From: Euzebyaceae bacterium
Lineage (GTDB): Bacteria; Actinomycetota; Nitriliruptoria; Euzebyales; Egibacteraceae
Assembly: GCA_013696915.1 (NCBI GenBank)
Contig: JACCXR010000420.1
Span: 1-13,087 of the forward strand
Length of the DNA stretch: 13,087 bases
Direction of reading: 5' to 3'
Below, piece by piece: positions 6,316-11,644 of the stretch. The translations under genes were made by a program, and so were the position numbers. The notes beneath the pieces were generated by a model, which ran no database searches, had not been told where the DNA came from, and saw nothing but the letters and a program-made list of their open reading frames with translations. The stretch's first letter is position 1; every line of letters begins with the position of its first letter.

Positions 6316-6951
6316 TCAGGCGAGCAGCCGGCGGCGCTCCGACTGGAGGTTGTCGCGCGCCGCGGGCTCCCCGCGCAGGCGCATGGCGGGGGTCACGTAG
6401 ATCCGCTCCCGCTCGAGCATCCGCTGGAGGAACGTGAGGCGCCCGGCGCGCCAGTCGGCCTCCGGCAGCCACGCGTACTCGACTCGGACGGCGCGCGTGT
6501 AGATGCCGTAGGTGGCCGGGTCAGCGGCGAGGATCGCGAGGTCGGCGTCGACCAGGACGCGCTGATCCGGGGTGGCGGCGACGTGGTTCTCGGTCGCGAG
6601 CACGAGGTCGACCACGGCGTGGACTCGAGCCGGCGCGACGCCCAGATCGGTCAGCTCGCTCGCCGCCAGCCGGGCGCTGGCCTCCTCGTTGTCCGCGGCG
6701 CGCGGGTCGTAGACCGCGTCGTGGAACCAGGCGGCGAGGCGGATCGCGGTCGGGTCGTCGGCGGGCTCCCCCTGCGCCAACAGCATGTCGACGGTCGCGA
6801 GGACGTGGCGGACGTGGCTGAGGGTGTGGTACGTCCGGTGCGGCTCACAGTAGCGGCCGGCCAGGGAATCCAGCGCGCGCCCGGCGTCCGGTCCGGGCAC
6901 GCCGAGTGGGGCAACCAGCCGTTGCCAGGCATGTTCCAGAGCTTCGTCCAT
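6316..6951 (-). CDS. HD-superfamily metal-dependent hydrolase
   Basis: This 211-residue cytoplasmic protein matches the predicted HD-superfamily metal-dependent phosphohydrolases. The metal-binding set is visible: YHTLSH (41-46, with H42 and H46), WFHDAVYD (75-82, with the H77-D78 pair), the ADNEEASA segment (86-93), ATENH (119-123), and LVDADLAIL (133-141) with D137. The last 45 residues (WRAGRLTFLQRMLERERIYVTP onward) match the conserved C-terminal helices of this group. Length is typical. The ATG at 6951 is chosen because it starts the family homology; upstream in-frame codons are Arg/Ala filler. No good ribosome site is visible. It is divergent from the ChaB gene across 126 bp and convergent with the GGT homologue. 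Substrate is unknown; nucleotides are the usual guess for HD enzymes. Confidence 0.9.
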   Translation of the reverse strand: MDEALEHAWQRLVAPLGVPGPDAGRALDSLAGRYCEPHRTYHTLSHVRHVLATVDMLLAQGEPADDPTAIRLAAWFHDAVYDPRAADNEEASARLAASELTDLGVAPARVHAVVDLVLATENHVAATPDQRVLVDADLAILAADPATYGIYTRAVRVEYAWLPEADWRAGRLTFLQRMLERERIYVTPAMRLRGEPAARDNLQSERRRLLA

Positions 6952-7077
6952 GGCCGGATCGTGCCACCGCCGCCCGCGAGGTGTCCGATCTGCCACCACG
7001 AGTGGCCGGGCGGCCTGCCGCGTTTCACCCGCACCCTTGTTCGGGACGCTGGAAGGTCCAGCTGCAGAGGAGAGGCC

Positions 7078-7458
7078 ATGCCAGGAGAGGACGAACTGCC
7101 CGGCACGCTGGAACGCTCGCCGAAGAAGGCCCAGCGCACCTGGGTCAAGGCGCACGACTCGGCGGTGGAGACCTACGGCGAAGGCGAGCGCGCGCACCGC
7201 ACCGCCTTCTCAGCGGTCAAGCACTCCTTCGAGAAGGTGGGCGACCACTGGGAGCCCAAGGACGAGAAGGGCCCGTCCGACCCTCGTGCGGCGGATCCGA
7301 AGGCGCGGCAGGGCCGGAGCGAGACGGCTGGCGGCGTGGACGTCAAGGGGCACACCAAATCGGAGCTCTACGAGCGGGCGAAGTCCCTGGGCGTGAAGGG
7401 CCGCTCGAAGATGAGCAAGCTCGAGCTCGGCCAGGCGATCGCCCGCAAGCAGGACTGA
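7078..7458 (+). CDS. chaB: ChaB-domain protein with C-terminal Rho_N/SAP-like domain
   Basis: The N-terminal part (about 6-61) of this 126-residue protein is a ChaB domain: ELPGTLERSPKKAQRTWVKAHDSAVETYG, then AHRTAFSAVKHSFEKVGDHWEPK, matching E. coli ChaB, named as a regulator of the ChaA cation/proton antiporter but of poorly defined biochemical role. After a charged, flexible linker (62-90), residues 92-125 (TKSELYERAKSLGVKGRSKMSKLELGQAI) form a Rho N-terminal/SAP-like helical fold often linked to nucleic-acid binding. The combination recurs in actinobacterial ChaB proteins. The ATG at 7078 is supported by AGAGGAGAGG immediately upstream. No chaA is seen in the window, so a nucleic-acid or stress role is at least as likely as antiporter regulation. 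Confidence 0.9.
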   Translation: MPGEDELPGTLERSPKKAQRTWVKAHDSAVETYGEGERAHRTAFSAVKHSFEKVGDHWEPKDEKGPSDPRAADPKARQGRSETAGGVDVKGHTKSELYERAKSLGVKGRSKMSKLELGQAIARKQD

Positions 7459-7462
7459 GCGT

Positions 7463-7562
7463 CGGCATCCCGGGACCGACTCGTGAAGCGCCGAGGCTCG
7501 TCCGAGGCGATTCACATAACACGGTGGTGGCGGTCGCGCAGCGACCGCCCGTGGGATGCCGA
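7463..7562. repeat. 10-bp inverted repeat bracketing the ChaB/M20 intergenic hairpin
   Basis: TCGGCATCCC begins at 7462 and its exact complement GGGATGCCGA ends at 7562. The arms flank the smaller hairpin at 7529-7549, giving a nested structure over most of the convergent intergenic space. The left arm lies just past the ChaB stop and the right arm overlaps the last two bases before the M20 stop codon region. Function is unknown; the repeat may aid folding of the terminator region. Confidence 0.4.
7529..7549. terminator. 9-bp hairpin between convergent ChaB and M20 genes
   Basis: GGCGGTCGC and GCGACCGCC are perfect complements around a GCA loop, 70 nt past the ChaB stop and 18 nt past the M20 stop. 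No T-tract follows. A bidirectional terminator fits the convergent arrangement. Confidence 0.65.
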
Positions 7563-7566
7563 GGCG

Positions 7567-8928
7567 TCAGTCGGCGACGCAGAAGCGGAAGACGGCGTCG
7601 GCGAGCATTCGCAGCCCGGCCGTGAAGCCGGCGACCGGGATGCGTTCGTCGTCGGCGTGGAAGAGGTCGGCGAAGGCGACGCCGCCCGGTTCGAGCCGGA
7701 CGGGGCTGAAGCCGTAGCAGATGGTCCCGAGTTGCGACCAGTAGTGGGCGTCGGTGAAGCCCGGGATCACGCTCGGGATCGCGACGGCGCCCGGGTGGTG
7801 CTCGCCGACCACCTCGGCGATGGTCGCGTAGAGCGGGGTCTCGGCCGGCGCCTCGTGCGGGGAGCGGCTGCCGACGACCTCGAGTTCGACGTGCGGTCCG
7901 GCGAGCGCCCGCAGCTCGGCCATGAGTTCCGCCTCGCTGGAGCCGACCGCGATCCGGCCGTCGAGCTCCGCCTCGGCGCTGCCGGGGATGACGTTGACCC
8001 GGCTGCCCGCCCGCAGGATCGTCGGGGCGGCGGTGTTGCGCACGAGGGCCGCCAGCGTGCGCCCCACCGAGGCGTCGCGGATCAGCCGGCCGGTGACCAT
8101 GCCCGAGAGGCGCGGGCTCAGCACCAGCGGCAGCACGTCGCGCGCCGGGCGCGGCTGCGTGGCGGCCAGTTCGCGCACGAAGCGCTCGACCGCCGGCGAC
8201 AGGTGCACGGGCAGGCGGGTGCGCCCGACCCGCGCGAGGAACTCCGACAGGCGCACGACGGCGTTGTCCGCGCGCGGAACGCTGCCGTGCCCGGTGGAGC
8301 CGCTCGCCCGCGCGCGGATCCAGCACACGCCCTTCTCGGCGATCTGGACGGGGTAGACGGCGCGCCCGCCGACGTTGATCGTGAAGCCGCCGACCTCGCC
8401 GAGCGCGTAGCCGGCGCGGACCTTGTCCGGGTGGCGCTCGACCAGCCAGGCGCTGCCGTGCGCGCAGCCGTCCTCCTCGTCGGCGACGCCGGCGAAGAGC
8501 ACGTCGCGGCGCAGCGGCGCACCGCAGCGGGCGAGCATGCCGACCACCGCCAGGCTCATCGCCGCCATGTTCTTCATGTCGATTGCGCCGCGGCCCCAGA
8601 CGTGGCCGTCGGCGATCTCGGCGGCGAACGGCGGGTGGGTCCACCGGTCGGCCTCGGCGGGGACGACGTCGAGGTGCGCGGTCAGCAGCAGCGGCGGCTC
8701 GACGCCGCCGGTCATCCTGGCGACGACGTTGTCCCGCCCGGGCGCCGAGGTCAGGATCTCCGGCTCCAGGCCGGCGTCGCGGAGTCGGTCGGCGCAGAAG
8801 GCGGCGCACGCGGCCTCGTCGCCCGGAGGGTTGGTGGTGTCGAAGCGGATCAGGTCCCGGAGCAGCTCGACCGCGGCGGCGCCCTCGCGGTCCCAGTCGA
8901 CCTGCCGGAGGGCCGGATGCATGCGCAT
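7567..8928 (-). CDS. M20-family metallopeptidase (ArgE/DapE/CPG2 type)
   Basis: This 453-residue di-zinc hydrolase carries the full M20 ligand set: TAHLDVVP with H85 and D87, GRGAIDMKN with D117 as bridging ligand, VADEEDG with E151 as general base and E152 as ligand, GEVGG with E178, and LFHADDERIP with H424. The dimerisation lid segment contains TGHGSVP with H214. Family members remove acyl or C-terminal amino acids (acetylornithine deacetylase, succinyl-diaminopimelate desuccinylase, carboxypeptidase G2). The RFDTTNPPGDE opening and long middle domain resemble the general M20/M25/M40 hydrolase group rather than ArgE or DapE proper, so substrate stays open. There is no signal peptide. In-frame ATGs lie at 8928 and 8922; TAGGCT upstream would suit a leaderless start at the second. 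The neighbours do not suggest a pathway. Confidence 0.93.
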   Translation of the reverse strand: MRMHPALRQVDWDREGAAAVELLRDLIRFDTTNPPGDEAACAAFCADRLRDAGLEPEILTSAPGRDNVVARMTGGVEPPLLLTAHLDVVPAEADRWTHPPFAAEIADGHVWGRGAIDMKNMAAMSLAVVGMLARCGAPLRRDVLFAGVADEEDGCAHGSAWLVERHPDKVRAGYALGEVGGFTINVGGRAVYPVQIAEKGVCWIRARASGSTGHGSVPRADNAVVRLSEFLARVGRTRLPVHLSPAVERFVRELAATQPRPARDVLPLVLSPRLSGMVTGRLIRDASVGRTLAALVRNTAAPTILRAGSRVNVIPGSAEAELDGRIAVGSSEAELMAELRALAGPHVELEVVGSRSPHEAPAETPLYATIAEVVGEHHPGAVAIPSVIPGFTDAHYWSQLGTICYGFSPVRLEPGGVAFADLFHADDERIPVAGFTAGLRMLADAVFRFCVAD

Positions 8929-8931
8929 CGG

Positions 8932-8937
8932 AGCCTA
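8932..8937 (-). promoter_or_regulatory. Candidate -10 element (TAGGCT) for the M20 peptidase gene
   Basis: TAGGCT on the minus strand lies 3 nt before the ATG at 8928 and 9 nt before the in-frame ATG at 8922. If it is a -10 box, the second ATG is the better start. The same hexamer precedes the GGT-like gene. GGGCGGTAGG could instead serve as a weak ribosome site, so this call is uncertain. Confidence 0.3.
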
Positions 8938-9110
8938 CCGCCCTGCACCGGCGCCGGGATCCAGGAAGACCAGCTCGTCCTCAGTTGACCGGCAACCTGA
9001 CCTGACCGTGCGGATCAACGTCCACCAACGTGGCCTTGCGGTAGCTGCACCGCCTGAACGGATCCTGGGCGCGGGCTCGGTAGCGTGAGGCCGACCACAC
9101 CCCGGCCCCC

Positions 9111-9133
9111 GCCCGCCGCACCTATCGGCGGGC
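9111..9133. repeat. 8-bp inverted repeat upstream of the patatin gene
   Basis: GCCCGCCG (9111-9118) and CGGCGGGC (9126-9133) are perfect complements around a 7-nt loop, CACCTAT. It ends 7 nt before the candidate -10 box at 9141, so it sits in the promoter spacer and could be an operator. GC-rich chance pairing is possible. Confidence 0.4.
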
Positions 9134-9140
9134 CCCCCTT

Positions 9141-9146
9141 TACACT
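9141..9146 (+). promoter_or_regulatory. Candidate -10 element (TACACT) for the patatin gene
   Basis: TACACT within a CTTTACACT context is the most A/T-rich spot in the 285-bp divergent region and fits TANNNT. Transcription would begin near 9153, about 60 nt before the ATG at 9214. The -35 region coincides with the inverted repeat at 9111-9133 and shows no TTGACA-like hexamer. Confidence 0.4.
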
Positions 9147-9213
9147 GCGTGATGCGGGAGGGGAGCGTGGCGGTTGGCCGGCCGCTCGCGTCGCCCGTCG
9201 ACCAGGAGCATGG

Positions 9214-10182
9214 ATGGCCCGGATCGGTCTCGTCCTCGGCGCAGGGGGAGTAGTCGGTCACGCGTTCCACGCCGGCGTGCTGCGTGCGGTCGCCGAGGCG
9301 ACGGGCTGGGACCCGCGGATCGCGGACATCGTGGTCGGGACGTCCGCGGGCTCGCACGTCGGGGCGCTGCTGCGCGGCGGCCTCCCCGCCGCCGACATCG
9401 CGGCCCGCGTCACCGGCGACCCGCTGTCGGTCGAGGGACGTGCGCTCCTGGCACGGGTCGGTGGGCCCGAGACGATCCCCTCGCCGCGCACCCGGGCCGT
9501 CGGGATGGCGGCGCCCGGCCTGCTGTTCCGCGCGGCCCTGCGCCCGTGGGGAACGCGGCTCGGGACCCTGACCGCGGCCGCGCTGCCGACGGGGCGGATT
9601 TCCTTGAGGCCGTTCGCGGCGCGGGTGAGGTGGCTGTTCGGCGACGCCTGGCCGGAGCGGCCCCTGTGGCTGCCGGCGGTGCGGCTGAGCGACGGGCAGC
9701 GCGTGGTGTTCGGCCAGGAAGGCTCCCCGCCGACGGACGTCGGCACCGCGGTGGCGGCCTCCTGCGCCGTGCCGGGGTGGTTCACGCCGGTCGAGATCGG
9801 CGGGGTGCGCTACGTCGACGGCGGCGTCCACTCGCCCACGAACCTCGACCTGCTCGCGGGTCAGGGGCTGGACCTGGTGATCGTGTCGTCGCCGATGTCC
9901 GTGGCGCGCCACGCCATGCGGCCGTCACTCGACCTGCCCGCCCGCGCGACGCTGCGCCTCCGCCTCGCGGAGGAGGCCCGCCGGGTCCGCCGCGGCGGCA
10001 CGCCGGTGATCGCCTTCCAGCCGACCACCGCCGACCTCGCGGTGATGGGCTTGAACGCGATGAACTCGCGCCACGCCCACCCGGTGGTGAGCCAGGCCTA
10101 CGAGTCCGCGCTCGGCCGGCTCCGGCGGCCGGACTTCATGGACCGCCTCGCTCCGCTGGCCGCCTCAGACCGCCGGCCCTAG
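9214..10182 (+). CDS. Patatin-like phospholipase/lipase
   Basis: This 322-residue cytoplasmic serine hydrolase has the patatin fold. The oxyanion loop GLVLGAGGVVGHAFHAGVL occupies residues 5-23, the nucleophile elbow GTSAG is at 43-47 with S45, and the catalytic aspartate D202 lies in RYVDGGVHSP. These form the Ser-Asp dyad of acyl hydrolases acting on phospholipids or neutral lipids. AASCAVPGWFTPVEIGG (181-197) is the usual family segment before the DGG. There is no signal peptide, membrane helix or cyclic-nucleotide domain, so it is of the short type. The ATG at 9214 is chosen because AGGAG lies 6 nt upstream and the oxyanion loop begins at once; an overlapping ATG at 9210 is out of frame. 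Its TAG stop shares CTAG with the WS/DGAT stop on the other strand. Context suggests intracellular lipid turnover; exact substrate is unknown. Confidence 0.93.
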   Translation: MARIGLVLGAGGVVGHAFHAGVLRAVAEATGWDPRIADIVVGTSAGSHVGALLRGGLPAADIAARVTGDPLSVEGRALLARVGGPETIPSPRTRAVGMAAPGLLFRAALRPWGTRLGTLTAAALPTGRISLRPFAARVRWLFGDAWPERPLWLPAVRLSDGQRVVFGQEGSPPTDVGTAVAASCAVPGWFTPVEIGGVRYVDGGVHSPTNLDLLAGQGLDLVIVSSPMSVARHAMRPSLDLPARATLRLRLAEEARRVRRGGTPVIAFQPTTADLAVMGLNAMNSRHAHPVVSQAYESALGRLRRPDFMDRLAPLAASDRRP

Positions 10183-11579
10183 CGGACCGCCTCGGCGATC
10201 TTCACCAGCTCGCCCATCCCGGCCTCGACCCCCTGGCAGAGGACGTCCACGTCGGGGATGCTGTCGAAGTCCGCGGTCGCGCCGAACGTCAGCCGGCCGT
10301 CGTAGGAGAAGATCGCGACGCCGACCCGCAGGGGAGAGGCGATCGGCACGAACGGGCAGGCCTCGACCATGCGGCGGCCCAGGGCGTAGAGGGCGTGCCG
10401 CGGCCCGGGGACGTTCGTCGTCACGGTGCTGATGCCGGCGCGCTTGCCCAGGCTGTGCGCGGCGCGGGTCGCGGCCCGCGCACCGAGCGCCAGCAGCAGC
10501 GGCGGGGCGAAGCCGGACAGTTGCGTCAGCGTCTCGGCCGCGACCGCCTGCTTGGACTGCTTGAGCCCCTTCATCTGCGCCCGGATGGCCGCCAGCCGTT
10601 CGGCCGGATCCGCGATGCCGACCGGCAGCTCGGCGAACACGGCCGAGACGCGGTTGTTGTAGCTGCCCCGTTCGTGGGGACGGCGGACGGACACGGGGAC
10701 GAGGGAGCGGACCACCCGGTCCTCGGGCGGTTCCCCGTGGGCGAGCAGCAGGTCGCGGAACCCGCGGGTGACGGCCGCGAGGACGACGTCGTTCACGGTC
10801 CCGCCGAGCGCCGAGCGGATCGTCCTCACGTCCTCCAGGCTCGCCCGGGCCCAGGCGTAGCGCCGGTGCGGTCCGATGGGCCCCACGAGCGAGGTCTCGG
10901 GCGTCGCGCGCACCACGCCCGCGATCGACACCAGACCGCGCGCGACCTCCAGCGCCTGGCCCAGCAGCATCCGCGGCCGCCGGGTCGCCGCCCGGACGGC
11001 GCGCCACTGCTCGTAGGGGCTCGCGAGGTAGTCGGTCAGGGCCTCGCCGAGCAGCTGCAGGTCCGATGGGTCCGCCTCCGGCCGCCAGGTATCGGGGACC
11101 GGGGCGGAGGGCTCAGGGCTGTCGTCGAGCAGGACCGCGAGGAGGTCCGTTCCGGCGATCCCGTCGACCATGGCGTGGTGGGCCTTCGTGATCAGCGCCC
11201 AGTGGCCCTCATCGAGCCCCTCGACCATCCACATCTCCCACAGCGCCTTGGTCTGGTCGAGCTTCTGCGACATGACCCGGCCGACGAGGTTGCGCAGCTG
11301 TTCCCGGCTGCCGGGGGACGGCAGGCCGGTGTGGCGGACGTGGTAGGTGAGGTTGAAGTGCGAGTCGTCAGCCCACACCGGCCGTCCCAGCTCGTACGGG
11401 ACCGTCCGGACCCGCTGCCGGTAGCGCGGCACGAGCGGCAGCTTGCCGCGGACCATCGCGAGGAGCTCGTCGTAGGCCGGGGGCGGTCCCTCGAAGATGG
11501 CGGTCGAACCGATGTGCATGTGGTTGACGTCGTCCTCGATGTGCAGGAATGACGCGTCCAGCGGGCTGAGGCGGTCCAC
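10179..11579 (-). CDS. Wax ester synthase/diacylglycerol acyltransferase (WS/DGAT)
   Basis: This 466-residue protein belongs to the bacterial bifunctional WS/DGAT family, which transfers acyl groups from acyl-CoA to fatty alcohols or diacylglycerol at the inner membrane surface to form storage lipid. It opens with LSPLDASFLHIED (4-16), carries the catalytic HHAMVDG at 134-140 (H134, H135, D139) preceded by ALWEMWMVEGL, then the GGTVNDVVLAAVTRG segment and the C-terminal NVPGP and ASPLRVGVAIFSYDGRLTFG elements. Length is typical. The GTG at 11579 is selected because AAAAGGGA lies a few nt upstream and the LSPLD motif follows at once. It sits 65 nt downstream of the AidB-type dehydrogenase in the same orientation, so co-transcription is plausible. 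Whether wax esters or triacylglycerol is the main product cannot be read from sequence. Confidence 0.95.
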   Translation of the reverse strand: MDRLSPLDASFLHIEDDVNHMHIGSTAIFEGPPPAYDELLAMVRGKLPLVPRYRQRVRTVPYELGRPVWADDSHFNLTYHVRHTGLPSPGSREQLRNLVGRVMSQKLDQTKALWEMWMVEGLDEGHWALITKAHHAMVDGIAGTDLLAVLLDDSPEPSAPVPDTWRPEADPSDLQLLGEALTDYLASPYEQWRAVRAATRRPRMLLGQALEVARGLVSIAGVVRATPETSLVGPIGPHRRYAWARASLEDVRTIRSALGGTVNDVVLAAVTRGFRDLLLAHGEPPEDRVVRSLVPVSVRRPHERGSYNNRVSAVFAELPVGIADPAERLAAIRAQMKGLKQSKQAVAAETLTQLSGFAPPLLLALGARAATRAAHSLGKRAGISTVTTNVPGPRHALYALGRRMVEACPFVPIASPLRVGVAIFSYDGRLTFGATADFDSIPDVDVLCQGVEAGMGELVKIAEAVR

Positions 11580-11644
11580 CAGGGTCCCTTTTCGGTCGGC
11601 TCCGTTCCCGATGATCGTCCCTCCCGCCGGGGCGGGCAACGTCG

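Noticed and set aside
4820..6472. Minus-strand open frame of 550 codons opposite the GGT homologue
   Set aside because: It lies antisense to a gene with full family motifs; composition is His/Gly/Arg/Asp-rich filler without domain signatures.
5812..7458. Plus-strand frame of about 548 codons running into ChaB, including a CPICHHEWPGG stretch just upstream of 7078
   Set aside because: Only the part from 7078 is real: a strong Shine-Dalgarno sits there and ChaB homology begins there. A single CxxC without a second knuckle is not a zinc ribbon, and the rest is antisense to the HD gene.
9174..11552. Plus-strand frame of 792 codons covering the patatin gene and the region opposite WS/DGAT
   Set aside because: It is out of frame with the patatin gene and antisense to the WS/DGAT, both of which carry intact catalytic motifs; no domain is recognisable in it.
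11623..11636. CCCGCC-GG-GGCGGG stem between the AidB-type gene and WS/DGAT as an intra-operon terminator
   Set aside because: The stem is only 6 bp with a 2-nt loop, too tight to form fully and easily produced by chance at this GC content.
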